Position numbers and translations under genes: made by a program
Shown here: one piece after another, positions 25,558 through 34,111 of the stretch
Position numbering within the stretch: the stretch's first letter is position 1
How the letters are laid out: each line of letters starts with the position of its first letter
Origin: DATGZH01 sp035297265
GTDB taxonomy: Bacteria; Actinomycetota; Acidimicrobiia; Acidimicrobiales; RAAP-2
Assembly (NCBI GenBank): GCA_035297265.1
Contig: DATGZH010000010.1
Span: 1 to 64,000 of the forward strand
Reading direction: 5' to 3'
Length of the DNA: 64,000 bases
Notes under the pieces: generated by a model
Database searches by the model: none
Told to the model about the DNA's origin: nothing
Seen by the model: only the letters and a program-made list of their open reading frames with translations

Positions 25558-26389
25558 GCCCCAAGATGTCGAGCCAGAGACGCTCGATCTCGTTGTAGAG
25601 GTGGCCGATCAGTGACACCCCGCCGACGTGGATGCTCTCGGCGAGGAGAAAGGCCACGATGAAGACCGGCATGCTGAAGCGGCGCAGCCGCAGGTAGCCG
25701 GGCCACCAGGCGGCCGGGAGCGCCCGCTCCACGAGCACCGAGCCGTCGAGCGGCGGGATCGGGAGCAGGTTGAAGACGGCCAGCCAGAGGTTGACGAGGC
25801 CGAGGTAGTAGAGGACGCGCACCCAGATCGGCACGCCGAACTGGTAGTTGGCCGCGTGGAGCGACGTGAACAGGACGGCGGCCAGGCCCATGAGGGCGAG
25901 GTTCGTGAGCGGCCCGGCCAACGAGACGAGCACCCCCTGGTTCCGCGGGCTGCGCAGCCGACCGAGGTTGACCGGGACCGGCTTGGCGTAGCCGATGAAC
26001 CCGTAGCCCGAGAAGACGAGCAGGGCCGGCAGGATGATCGTGCCGAACAGGTCGATGTGGCTGGCCGGGTTGAGCGTGAGGCGGCCGGCCCGCTTGGCCG
26101 TGTCGTCGCCGAAAAGGAGGGCCACCCAACCGTGCGAGATCTCGTGGAGGATGACCGAGGGGATGAGCACGCAGAAGGCGATGACCTCGTCGGTCGAGAT
26201 CTTGTGCGCGGTGGCGACGAGGACGCCGAGGACGACGGCCACGGCCGCCCAGACGAGGGCCCGCCACGACAGCCACCACGGCTGCTGACGGGGCGCTCCG
26301 CCGTCCGGTGGCTCCTCGGGCGCGCCGGCGGACGGCGGTGGCTGGGTGCCCTCGGGCCGCCCCGGGGGCGGCCAGGCGGCGTCGCTCAC
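25547..26389 (-). CDS. Site-2-protease family (M50) membrane metalloprotease
   Basis: A 280-residue protein. A Pro-rich cytoplasmic N-terminus (about 38 residues) precedes several transmembrane helices. The zinc motif HEISH (H82, E83, H86) sits in the helix VLIPSVILHEISHGWVALL, and NLLPIPPLDGS supplies the third ligand Asp. It belongs to the short SpoIVFB/YwhC-like group without a PDZ domain, which cleaves within membranes; the substrate is unknown. Downstream of the DksA-like gene and tail-overlapping with trpS. Confidence 0.9.
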   Translation of the reverse strand: MSDAAWPPPGRPEGTQPPPSAGAPEEPPDGGAPRQQPWWLSWRALVWAAVAVVLGVLVATAHKISTDEVIAFCVLIPSVILHEISHGWVALLFGDDTAKRAGRLTLNPASHIDLFGTIILPALLVFSGYGFIGYAKPVPVNLGRLRSPRNQGVLVSLAGPLTNLALMGLAAVLFTSLHAANYQFGVPIWVRVLYYLGLVNLWLAVFNLLPIPPLDGSVLVERALPAAWWPGYLRLRRFSMPVFIVAFLLAESIHVGGVSLIGHLYNEIERLWLDILGLNG

Positions 26390-26393
26390 CCGG

Positions 26394-26747
26394 TCAGGGA
26401 CGCGAGGCGCAGTCGATGCAGCGTCGGGCGGCCGGCTTGGCCTCGAGCCGGGCCGGGTTGATCTCCTTGCCGCACCGCTCGCAGCGCCCGTAGGTGCCGG
26501 CGTCGAGCCGCAGGATCGCCGCCTCGACCTCGTTCAGCGTGTCCCGGAGCTCGCCCGCCAGGACGTCGACCTCGCCCCGCTCCGCCGTGACCTGGCTCGA
26601 GTCGGCGAAGTTGGAGTCGTAGATCAGCCGGCCCGCGTCGCCGTGCCCCAGCTCGGCGAGCTGGCGCTGGAGCTCGCTGCGCTCCTGTTCCAGGAGCTCG
26701 CGGAAGTCGACCTCGGTGGCGTCGGACGTGGGGGCCTCATTCGCCAT
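26394..26747 (-). CDS. TraR/DksA-family C4 zinc-finger protein
   Basis: A 117-residue protein: an N-terminal coiled-coil hairpin (FRELLEQERSELQRQLAEL, ELRDTLNEVEAAILRLD) and a C-terminal C4 zinc finger (CERCGKEI and RRCIDC). Family members bind the RNA polymerase secondary channel or act as general stress regulators. The acidic tip residues typical of DksA are not obvious, so a DksA-like regulatory role is only likely. It lies 4 bp upstream of the M50 gene, so the two are probably one operon. Confidence 0.87.
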   Translation of the reverse strand: MANEAPTSDATEVDFRELLEQERSELQRQLAELGHGDAGRLIYDSNFADSSQVTAERGEVDVLAGELRDTLNEVEAAILRLDAGTYGRCERCGKEINPARLEAKPAARRCIDCASRP

Positions 26748-26801
26748 GGCGTCCAGCCTAGAACCTCAACCGCCCGGCCGCGGCAGGGGCCAAGGACCTT
26801 T

Positions 26802-27755
26802 TCAGGCCCGGCGCCGGGCCGGAACGGCGCCGGCCCTCGGGTGGGCCGCCTCGTAGGCCGCCCGCAGGTGCTCGGGGGAGACCTTCGTGTAGAGCTGGGT
26901 CGTGGCGATCGAGACGTGCCCGAGGAGCTCTTGGACCACCCGGATGTCGGCGCCGTTGGCCAGCATGTGGGTGGCGCAGGAGTGCCGGAGCACATGCGGG
27001 CTGACGCGCGCCGAGAGCCCCACCACCGCCGCGTGGCGCCGCAGGACGAACGAGGCGCCCTGGCGGGTGAGCCGGCCGCCCCGGGCGTTCAAGAAGAGGG
27101 CCTCGGCGTCGCCCCGCCGTCGCCAGCGGCGGGGCACGAACCGGTCCCGACCGAGCGGCCCGAGCCAGGCGGCGAGCGCCGCGGCGGCCGCCCGGCCCAC
27201 GGGGGCGAGTCGCTCCTTGCCCCCCTTGCCGTAGAGGCGCACGAGGCCGTCGGCCGCCGCCAGGTCGGCGAGGTCCAGCCCGACCACTTCTGAGATGCGG
27301 GCCCCGGTCCCGTAGAGCAGCTCGAGGAGCGCCCGGTCCCGCCGGGCTGCCGGGTCGTCACCTTCGACCGCGTCGAGCAGGCGGGCCACCTCCTCTTCGT
27401 CCAAGGCCTTCGGGAGCCGGGCCGGCAGCCGTCCGCCGTCGAGGTCGGCCGTCGGGTCGGTGAGGGCCAGGCCCTCCTCCACCAAGAAACGATGGAGACC
27501 CCGGGCGACCGAGAGGGCCCGGGCCACCGACGACGCCTGGTGGCCGACCCGCAGCTCGGCCAGGTGCTCCTCCACGTCGGACGGCCGGGCGGTGAGGGGC
27601 GTGCGGCCGCCCCGGGCGAGCGCCGCCTCGTAGGCCATGAGGTCCCGCCGGTAGGCGGCCACGGTGAGCGGCGAGCGACCCTTCTCGACGGCGAGCCACG
27701 ACAGGTACTCCTCGGCGCCGACCGAGAGCGGCGGCGCCAGCTCGGTGTCGCTCAC
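26802..27755 (-). CDS. xerD: Chromosome-dimer tyrosine recombinase XerD/XerC
   Basis: A 317-residue recombinase with N-terminal SAM-like core-binding domain (EEYLSWLAVEKGRSPLTVAAYRRDL) and all catalytic residues: R153 (GARIS), K177, H254 and R257 (HVLRHS), H280 (LLGH) and Y289 (QLYT). It resolves chromosome dimers at dif. Placement after pyrG and NUDIX is the standard actinobacterial xerD context. The GTG start overlaps the NUDIX stop in a GTGA. Confidence 0.95.
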   Translation of the reverse strand: MSDTELAPPLSVGAEEYLSWLAVEKGRSPLTVAAYRRDLMAYEAALARGGRTPLTARPSDVEEHLAELRVGHQASSVARALSVARGLHRFLVEEGLALTDPTADLDGGRLPARLPKALDEEEVARLLDAVEGDDPAARRDRALLELLYGTGARISEVVGLDLADLAAADGLVRLYGKGGKERLAPVGRAAAAALAAWLGPLGRDRFVPRRWRRRGDAEALFLNARGGRLTRQGASFVLRRHAAVVGLSARVSPHVLRHSCATHMLANGADIRVVQELLGHVSIATTQLYTKVSPEHLRAAYEAAHPRAGAVPARRRA

Positions 27756-28339
27756 CGGGCACCGCCGCGCCGGGCGAGCGCCGCCCTGGCCAACCCGATG
27801 CCGAGGATCGTGAGCGAGTCGTGCAGCGTCCCGTTGGCCACGAGCTCGCTCACGTCGTCGAGCGCCACCCGCTCCGTCGTCATCCAGCGCTCCTCGACCG
27901 CGCCGCGGTCGGTCGGGACGGGACGGAGGCCCGTGGCGAGGAACACCGACGTGACCTGGTCGCAGTACCCGGGCGAGTTGTAGGCCTCGACGAGGAGCTC
28001 CATGCCGTCGGCCTCGAGGCCAGCTTCTTCGACGAGCTCCCGCCGGGCCGTGGCCTCCGCCGACTCGCCGTCGACGTCACGAGTCCCGGCCGGGGCCTCG
28101 AGCACGGTCGTGGCGAAGGCCGTGCGGAACTGGCGGACGAGCGTCACGGTGCCGTCGTCGTGCACCGGCAGGACGGCCACGGCCCCCGGGTGGTGGACGA
28201 TGTCGCGCTCGAACGGCCGGCCGTCGGGGTCGAGCACCTGGACCTGGGCCACCGAGACGAGGTAGCCGGCGTAGACCTCGGTCTCCCCCGTCACCTCGAA
28301 GTCGCCGGCCGGGTCGTCCCGGGCCTCGTCAGCCGCCAC
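27752..28339 (-). CDS. NUDIX hydrolase, ADP-ribose pyrophosphatase-like
   Basis: A 195-residue protein with a complete Nudix box starting in APAGTRDVDGESAEATARRE and ending with ELVEEAGLEADG (GX5EX7REUXEEXGU pattern). The preceding HHPGAVAVLPVHDDGTVTLVRQ and the later YNSPGYCDQVTSVFLATGL resemble ADP-ribose/NADH pyrophosphatases of the NudF group. It hydrolyses nucleotide-sugar diphosphates. It starts 6 bp after the pyrG stop, as is common between pyrG and xerD in actinobacteria. Confidence 0.92.
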   Translation of the reverse strand: MAADEARDDPAGDFEVTGETEVYAGYLVSVAQVQVLDPDGRPFERDIVHHPGAVAVLPVHDDGTVTLVRQFRTAFATTVLEAPAGTRDVDGESAEATARRELVEEAGLEADGMELLVEAYNSPGYCDQVTSVFLATGLRPVPTDRGAVEERWMTTERVALDDVSELVANGTLHDSLTILGIGLARAALARRGGAR

Positions 28340-28345
28340 GGGCGC

Positions 28346-29989
28346 TCAGAGGACGGCGTCGAGATCGAGGAGCCGCGGCTCGCGGCCCTCGGCCCGCTCC
28401 AGGGCCGCGGTGAGCAGCCCCTGGAAGAGCGGGTGGGGCCGGTCGGGTCGGCTCTTGAACTCGGGGTGCCCCTGGGTGCCCACCCAGTACGGGTGGCCGG
28501 GCAGCTCGATGAACTCGACGAGGCGGCCGTCCGGTGAGTTCCCCGTGCAGGCCAGGCCGGCCTCCTCGAGGCGGGTGCGGTACCGCGGGTTGAACTCGAA
28601 GCGGTGCCGGTGACGCTCCGAGACCACCTCGGTGCCGTAGACCCGGGCCACGAGGGACCCCGGCGTGAGGAGGGCCGGGTAGGCCCCGAGCCGCATCGTG
28701 CCGCCCATGTCCACCACGGCGCGCTGCTCGTCCATGAGGTCGATCACGGGGTGCGGGCTCAGCTTGTCGAACTCGGCGGAGTTGGCGCCCTCCAGACCGG
28801 CCAGGTTCCTCGCCGCGTCGATGGTCATCACATGGAGGCCGAGGCACAGGCCGAGACAGGGGATGTCGTGCTCCCGGGCGTAGGTGGCGGCGACGACCAT
28901 CCCTTCGATGCCCCGCTCGCCGAAGCCGCCGGGGATCACCATGCCATCGAGCTCGCGGAGGCGGTCGGTGGCCAAGCGGTCGGGCACGGTCTCGGCGTCG
29001 ATCCACTCGAGGACGACCTCGGAGCGGTGGTCGAAGCCGGCGTGGCGGAGGGCTTCGACCACCGACAGGTAGGCGTCAGGCAGGTTCACGTACTTGCCGA
29101 TGATGCCGATGCGCACGGTGCGCTCGGGCGACTTGATGCGCTCGACGAGCTGCTCCCACTCGGCCAGGTCGACCTTGTCGTTCGCGTCGCCGAGCCCGAG
29201 GATCTGGCAGACCACGTCGTCGAGGCCCTCGTTGCGGAGCACGAGCGGTATCTCGTAGATGCTCTCGGCGTCGACGGCCGAGACGACCGCCTCCATCGGG
29301 ACGTCGCAGAGGAGGGAGATCTTGCGCTTCAGGCCCTCCGAGATCTCGTGGTCGCTGCGGCACACGATCACGTCGGGCTGGATACCGCGGCTCCGCAGCT
29401 CGGTCACCGAGTGCTGGGTGGGCTTGGTCTTCTGCTCCTTCGAGGGGGCGAGGAAGGGCACCAAGGTGAGGTGCACGTAGCAGACCGAGTCACGTCCGAC
29501 GTCCCGGCGGAACTGCCGGATGGCCTCGATGAACGGCACGATCTCGATGTCGCCCACGGTGCCGCCGATCTCGACGATAACAACGTCGACGTCCTCGTCG
29601 GCCAGGCGCCGGATGCGCTCCTTGATCTCGTCGGTGACGTGGGGAATGACCTGGACCGTCTTGCCCAGGTACTCGCCCCTCCGCTCCTTGGCGATCACCC
29701 ACGAGTAGATCGAACCGGTCGTCGTGTTCGACTTCTGCATCAAGTTGACGTCGATGAAGCGCTCGTAGTGGCCGAGGTCGAGGTCGGTCTCACCCCCGTC
29801 CTCGGTCACGAAGACCTCGCCGTGCTCGCCGGGGTTCAACGTGCCGGGGTCGACGTTGATGTAGGGATCGAGCTTGCACATCGTGACCCGGAGGCCCCGG
29901 GCCTTGAGCAGCCGACCGAGGGAGGAAGCGGTCAGGCCCTTGCCGAGCGAGCTGGAGACGCCGCCGGTGACGAAGACGAACTTGGTCAC
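28346..29989 (-). CDS. pyrG: CTP synthase
   Basis: A 547-residue enzyme. The N-terminal amidoligase opens with KFVFVTGGVSSSLGKGLTA and includes the DPYINVDPGTLNP loop. The C-terminal class I glutamine amidotransferase has the nucleophile Cys in GLCLGLHV and the His-Glu pair in TQGHPEFKSRP. It aminates UTP to CTP with ATP and glutamine. Full length with GTG start. The 65-bp gap to recN probably carries its promoter. Confidence 0.97.
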   Translation of the reverse strand: MTKFVFVTGGVSSSLGKGLTASSLGRLLKARGLRVTMCKLDPYINVDPGTLNPGEHGEVFVTEDGGETDLDLGHYERFIDVNLMQKSNTTTGSIYSWVIAKERRGEYLGKTVQVIPHVTDEIKERIRRLADEDVDVVIVEIGGTVGDIEIVPFIEAIRQFRRDVGRDSVCYVHLTLVPFLAPSKEQKTKPTQHSVTELRSRGIQPDVIVCRSDHEISEGLKRKISLLCDVPMEAVVSAVDAESIYEIPLVLRNEGLDDVVCQILGLGDANDKVDLAEWEQLVERIKSPERTVRIGIIGKYVNLPDAYLSVVEALRHAGFDHRSEVVLEWIDAETVPDRLATDRLRELDGMVIPGGFGERGIEGMVVAATYAREHDIPCLGLCLGLHVMTIDAARNLAGLEGANSAEFDKLSPHPVIDLMDEQRAVVDMGGTMRLGAYPALLTPGSLVARVYGTEVVSERHRHRFEFNPRYRTRLEEAGLACTGNSPDGRLVEFIELPGHPYWVGTQGHPEFKSRPDRPHPLFQGLLTAALERAEGREPRLLDLDAVL

Positions 29990-30054
29990 CGCCGCCCCGA
30001 GCGGGTGTCACCGGGCGCGATGACCCCGTGATCTTGCTGGCGCACCCTTCTACG

Positions 30055-31704
30055 CTAGTCGACCCGTCGCGCCTTGGTGGTGGACGGCGCGCCCACGCGG
30101 CTCGGGTCGCGGAGGGCGAGGAGCTCCTCGGCGTGCGCCCGCGCCGTCTTGCTGTCGGGGTGGCCGGACAGCATCCGGGAGACCTCGACCACCCGCCCGT
30201 CCGGTGCGAGCGCTCGCGCCTCGGTCACCGTCCGACCCCCGACGAGTGACTTCGTCACGCCGATCTGGTGGTCGGCGAGCGCGGCCACCTGGGCCAGGTG
30301 GGTGACGACGAGCACCTGATGGTCCTCGGCCACCTCGAGGAGGGCCCGGGCCAAGGCGAGGGCCGCCTCGCCACCCACCCCGGCGTCGACCTCGTCGAAC
30401 ACCATCGTGGCCGGCCCGCCCATGGCCACGAGCCGGAGGGCCAGCATCGCCCGGGCCAGCTCGCCACCCGAGGCCACCTTGGCCAGCGGGGCGAGCGGCT
30501 CGCCGGGGTTGGCGCCGAGCAGGAAGGTGATGTCGTCCCCCGCCCCGTCGTCGACCTCGACCGCGAGGTGCGCGGCGGGCATGGCCAGCGCCCGGAGCCG
30601 CACCTCGGCCGCCTCGGCCAGCCGAGGTGCGGCGGTCCGGCGGGCCTCGCCGAGCGCCTCCTCGGCCCGGGCGAGGGCCAACGTGGCCTCCTTGCGCTCG
30701 GCCTCGAGCACCGTGGCCCGCGACTCGGCCGCCTCGAGAAGCGCGAGGCGCTCACGGGCCCGCTCGGCGAAGGCCCGCACCTCGCCCAGGGTGGCGCCGT
30801 ACTTGCGGCGGAGGTCGGCGAGCAGCCGGCGGCGGGCCTGCACGGCGGCCAGGCCCTCGGGATCGTCCTCCCAGGTGTCGACGACCTGGCGGAGGTCGCT
30901 CGCCACGTCGGACACCTCCGCCGTCACCGCCCGCAGGCGCGCCTCCCAGTCGGCGAAGGGGACGCGGCCACCGAGCGAGGCGACGGCCGCGCCGAGACCG
31001 CCGAGCGTGCCCCCGTCGTCGCCGGCCCCGCCCTCCAACGCCTCGAGGGCCCGGGCCGCCGCCTGGCGGAGCGTCGAGAGGTCGGCCAGTCGCTCCTCCT
31101 CGTCGGCGAGCGCCGCCTCCTCGTCGTCGGCGCCGAGACCGGCCGCCCCGATCTCGGCCAGCTGGTGCCCGAGCACGTCCACCTCGCGGGCCCGCTCGGC
31201 GGCGTCGCCGCCCAACGCGGCCAAGGCCGCATCGACCTCCTGCACGAGCCGTCGGGCCTCGGCCCTCGGCGCGAGGTCGCTCCCGGCGTAGGCGTCGAGG
31301 GCCCGCCGTTGGGCCGCCGCGGCGACGAGCGACTGTTGGTCGTGCTGGCCGTGGATGTCGACGAGCTCGGCGCCCGCCTCGACGAGGGCGCTCACCGGGA
31401 CCATGCGCCCGTCGAGCCAGGCCCGGGAACGCCCGCTCGCCGGCACGGAGCGAGCGAGGATGACCTCACGCTCCTCGTCGTCGCCCTCGGGCGGGAGGAG
31501 GAACCGGGCCTCGACCAACGCCTCCGGCGCGCCGGCCCGCACCACCGCCGGTCCGGCCCGACCGCCGAGCACGAGCTGGAGCGCCTCGACGAGGAGGGTC
31601 TTGCCCGCCCCGGTCTCGCCGGTCAGTGCCGACATGCCCGGCTCGAAGTGCAGCGTGAGGTCCTCGATCACCCCGAGGTCGCGGACATGGAGGTCCGTGA
31701 GCAC
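30055..31704 (-). CDS. recN: DNA repair protein RecN (SMC-like ATPase)
   Basis: A 549-residue SMC-like ATPase. Walker A is GETGAGKT near residue 35 and the Q-loop region is DIHGQHDQQSL. A long Ala/Glu/Arg-rich coiled coil spans about residues 150-370. The signature LAKVASGGELARAMLAL, Walker B (TMVFDEVDAG) and the H-loop (VVTHLAQVAA) sit at the C-terminus. It acts in double-strand break repair. GTG start 7 bp from the nadK stop; part of the tlyA-nadK-recN group. Confidence 0.96.
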   Translation of the reverse strand: MLTDLHVRDLGVIEDLTLHFEPGMSALTGETGAGKTLLVEALQLVLGGRAGPAVVRAGAPEALVEARFLLPPEGDDEEREVILARSVPASGRSRAWLDGRMVPVSALVEAGAELVDIHGQHDQQSLVAAAAQRRALDAYAGSDLAPRAEARRLVQEVDAALAALGGDAAERAREVDVLGHQLAEIGAAGLGADDEEAALADEEERLADLSTLRQAAARALEALEGGAGDDGGTLGGLGAAVASLGGRVPFADWEARLRAVTAEVSDVASDLRQVVDTWEDDPEGLAAVQARRRLLADLRRKYGATLGEVRAFAERARERLALLEAAESRATVLEAERKEATLALARAEEALGEARRTAAPRLAEAAEVRLRALAMPAAHLAVEVDDGAGDDITFLLGANPGEPLAPLAKVASGGELARAMLALRLVAMGGPATMVFDEVDAGVGGEAALALARALLEVAEDHQVLVVTHLAQVAALADHQIGVTKSLVGGRTVTEARALAPDGRVVEVSRMLSGHPDSKTARAHAEELLALRDPSRVGAPSTTKARRVD

Positions 31705-31711
31705 CGACCGG

Positions 31712-32611
31712 TCAGCCGTCCCGGTCGATGGCGAGGGCCGCCCGGAGCAAGCCGGCGAAGCCGCGCTCGCCGAAGCTCACCAGGCGCACCGGCTCGGGGG
31801 CCACCCGACAGGTGATCTCGGCCCCGGGCTCGAGGCGCCCGACCTCCCTCCCGTCGATGACGAGGACGGCCGGTCGGCTCTCCCGCACATGGACCGTCAC
31901 GACCTGCGCCGCGTCGAGCACGAGGCTGCGGTCGATCGAGAGGTGGGGGGCCACCGGGGTCACGATCATGGCCCGCAACCGCGGCGACAGCGCCGGTCCG
32001 CCGGCCGAGAGGTTGTAGGCCGTCGAGCCGGTCGGCGTGGCCACGAGCACACCGTCGGCCGAGTAGTTGAGGAACAGCTCGCCGTCGATATAGGTCGACA
32101 GCCGGACCGTGTGCCCGGGCACCGTCTTCTCGGCCACCATCTCGTTGAGGGCCATCCAGCACCGGTCGGTGGTCGTCGGGGCGGCCCGCTCGGGATCGCG
32201 CGGCGGGGCCAGATCCCCCGGGACCCGCACCTCGAGGGCCGCCCGCTCCTCCACGTCCAGCCGGCCGGCGAGGGCCAGTTCGAGCGCCCGCTTCAGGCTC
32301 TCGGGTTCGACCTCGAGGAGGTAGCCGAGCCGGCCGAAGTTGACGCCGAGGATCGGGACCCCGGCCGCGCTGGTACGTGGCACCACCTTCAAGAAGGTCC
32401 CGTCGCCCCCGAGGCTCACGGCGAGATCGGCACCGGTCAGGTCGAGATCGCGGAGCGCGAGCTCGATGCCGTCCTCGCGGGCCCGGTCGTGGGGATCGAT
32501 CCGGACGAGGCGGGCCTCGTGGCCGGCCTGGCGGAGCCAGGTGGCGGTCGACGTGGCGAGGCCACTCGCCTCTTCGAGATCGCTGCGGACGAGCAGCGCC
32601 ACGGTCGACAC
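31712..32611 (-). CDS. nadK: NAD kinase
   Basis: A 299-residue ATP-NAD kinase. The diagnostic GGDGTFLKVV is near residue 70, NEMV (NE/D motif) near 155, and TPTGSTAYNLSAGGP near 200 binds the nucleotide. It phosphorylates NAD to NADP. Between tlyA and recN, with 3 and 7 bp gaps, so surely co-transcribed. GTG start. Confidence 0.96.
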   Translation of the reverse strand: MSTVALLVRSDLEEASGLATSTATWLRQAGHEARLVRIDPHDRAREDGIELALRDLDLTGADLAVSLGGDGTFLKVVPRTSAAGVPILGVNFGRLGYLLEVEPESLKRALELALAGRLDVEERAALEVRVPGDLAPPRDPERAAPTTTDRCWMALNEMVAEKTVPGHTVRLSTYIDGELFLNYSADGVLVATPTGSTAYNLSAGGPALSPRLRAMIVTPVAPHLSIDRSLVLDAAQVVTVHVRESRPAVLVIDGREVGRLEPGAEITCRVAPEPVRLVSFGERGFAGLLRAALAIDRDG

Positions 32612-32614
32612 GGC

Positions 32615-33454
32615 TCAGCCCTCCCGCCGGGTACGGACCTCGCCCACCGCGGCGTCGATCGCCGCGGCCGCGGCCCGTTCGTCGGGGGACCAGCCGGGCC
32701 GAGCATGGAGAAAGAACTCGGCGTTGCCGGCCGGTCCGGTCAGGGGTGAGGCCATCGCACCCATGATGCCGGCTCCAGCCGACGCCAGTGCGGAGGCGAC
32801 CGTCACGAGCGCCCCTCGCCAGAGCTCGGGGTCGCGGACGACGCCCCGACCCCGCGAGGCCTCGGCCCGTCCCACCTCGAACTGCGGCTTCACGAGCAGA
32901 ACGAGGTGGCCCGCCCGACGCGCCACCGTGACGAGGGCCGGTACCACCGCGGTGAGCGAGATGAAGGAGAGGTCGGCGGTCACCACGTCGAACGGCCTCG
33001 CCGCCTCCCCCTCGGGCGTCACCTGGGCGAGTTCCAGGGTCCGCACGTTCAACCCCTCGACCACCGTCACTCGCGGGTCGACGCGCAGCTTCGGATGGAG
33101 CTGACCGTGACCCACGTCGAGGGCCACGACGTGCGCCGCGCCACGCTGCAGCAGGCAGTCGGTGAATCCGCCGGTCGATGCCCCGGCGTCGAGGGCCCGG
33201 TACCCGGCAACGTCCAGCGCGAAGTGGTCCAGGGCCGCGTCGAGCTTCTCGCCCCCCCGACTGACGAAGCGGGCACGGGGGCCCTCGACGACGACGGGCT
33301 GACCGGTCGCCACGAGGCGAGAGGGCTTGTCGGCCACCGCCCCGCCGACGAGCACGCGGCCGGCGGCCACCGCCTCGTGGGCCTGTTGGCGGTTCTCGAC
33401 GAGACCCCGCCGGACCAGTTCCTGGTCGAGCCGGTGCCGGGCCCCTTCGCTCAG
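32615..33454 (-). CDS. tlyA: TlyA-family rRNA 2'-O-methyltransferase
   Basis: A 279-residue protein with an N-terminal S4 domain (RLDQELVRRGLVENRQQAHE) and a FtsJ-like Rossmann methyltransferase (DAGASTGGFTDCLLQ, DLSFISL, LLVKPQFE). TlyA methylates 16S and 23S rRNA ribose and sets capreomycin sensitivity. No ATG, GTG or TTG precedes the S4 domain for about 65 codons. The CTG at 33454 starts inside a CTGA overlap with the upstream stop, mirroring the NTGA overlaps of this genome, so I take it as the start. The first GTG, near residue 29, would destroy the S4 domain. Confidence 0.9.
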   Translation of the reverse strand: MSEGARHRLDQELVRRGLVENRQQAHEAVAAGRVLVGGAVADKPSRLVATGQPVVVEGPRARFVSRGGEKLDAALDHFALDVAGYRALDAGASTGGFTDCLLQRGAAHVVALDVGHGQLHPKLRVDPRVTVVEGLNVRTLELAQVTPEGEAARPFDVVTADLSFISLTAVVPALVTVARRAGHLVLLVKPQFEVGRAEASRGRGVVRDPELWRGALVTVASALASAGAGIMGAMASPLTGPAGNAEFFLHARPGWSPDERAAAAAIDAAVGEVRTRREG

Positions 33455-34059
33455 CGGCCCGTGGTCCGCTTGGCGGGGGCCCTCTTGGCGGCCTTCTTGG
33501 CCGGCGCCTTCTTCGCAGGTGCCTTCCTCTTGGCGGCCTTCTTGGCGGTGGCCTTCTTGGCGGGGGCCCTCTTGGCGGGGGCCTTCGCCGGTGCCTTCCT
33601 CTTGGCCGCCTTCTTGGCCCCAGTCTTCTTGGCCGGCCCGCCGCGGCTCACCTTCTTCGCCGCCTTCTTGGCCGCCGTGCGGGCCGCCCCGGTGGCCCGG
33701 GTCGTCGACTGCCCCACCCGCCCGACGGTCGTCGAAGCGGCGTCGGTCACGCTGGTCGCCGCGCTCGAGGTGGCCGCCCGGCCGGCGGCGGCCGAGCGTC
33801 GCAGGACGTCGGCCACCTCCTGGGCCAGTTCGTCGAGCGAGTGCACCCCCATCGCCTCGAGCTGGTCGTGGACCTCGGTCTTCACCATGTCGGCCAGCCG
33901 ACGGCTCCACTCCACGAGGTCGTCGATGATCTCCTGTGCCCGCTGGCTCTCGCCCGAATTCATAACCTCACGCACCAGTTCCTCGGCCCGCTCACGGGTG
34001 ATCCTTCCCAGGGCGGCGCCCGCCTCGACATATCTGCGGTAGCCGTCGTTGGTCGTCAC
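33451..34059 (-). CDS. Phasin-like protein with histone-H1-like Lys/Ala/Pro tail
   Basis: A 202-residue protein. Residues 1-90 are helical and resemble PhaF/PhaI-type phasins or HU-linked proteins (YVEAGAALGRITRERAEELV, LVEWSRRLADMVKTEV, LDELAQEVADVL). A Ser/Thr/Ala linker follows, and from about residue 125 the tail is nearly all Lys, Ala, Pro and Arg (KKAAKK, RKAPAKAPAKRAP), strongly basic like histone H1. Such two-part proteins tether granules or structures to DNA. GTG start; tlyA is coupled downstream. Confidence 0.75.
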   Translation of the reverse strand: MTTNDGYRRYVEAGAALGRITRERAEELVREVMNSGESQRAQEIIDDLVEWSRRLADMVKTEVHDQLEAMGVHSLDELAQEVADVLRRSAAAGRAATSSAATSVTDAASTTVGRVGQSTTRATGAARTAAKKAAKKVSRGGPAKKTGAKKAAKRKAPAKAPAKRAPAKKATAKKAAKRKAPAKKAPAKKAAKRAPAKRTTGR

Positions 34060-34111
34060 GCGTCCACGGTAATGGACCCGATGTCGACCAACAACACCCT
34101 GTCGCGCCAGC

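Noticed and set aside
28604..30031. Long plus-strand frame opposite pyrG
   Set aside because: PyrG on the minus strand is unmistakable; the other frame has no motif.
33481..33660. DNA tandem repeat or CRISPR-like array (repeated GGCCTTCTTGGC-type units)
   Set aside because: It is the codon-level echo of the Lys/Ala/Pro tail; units are irregular and there are no unique spacers.
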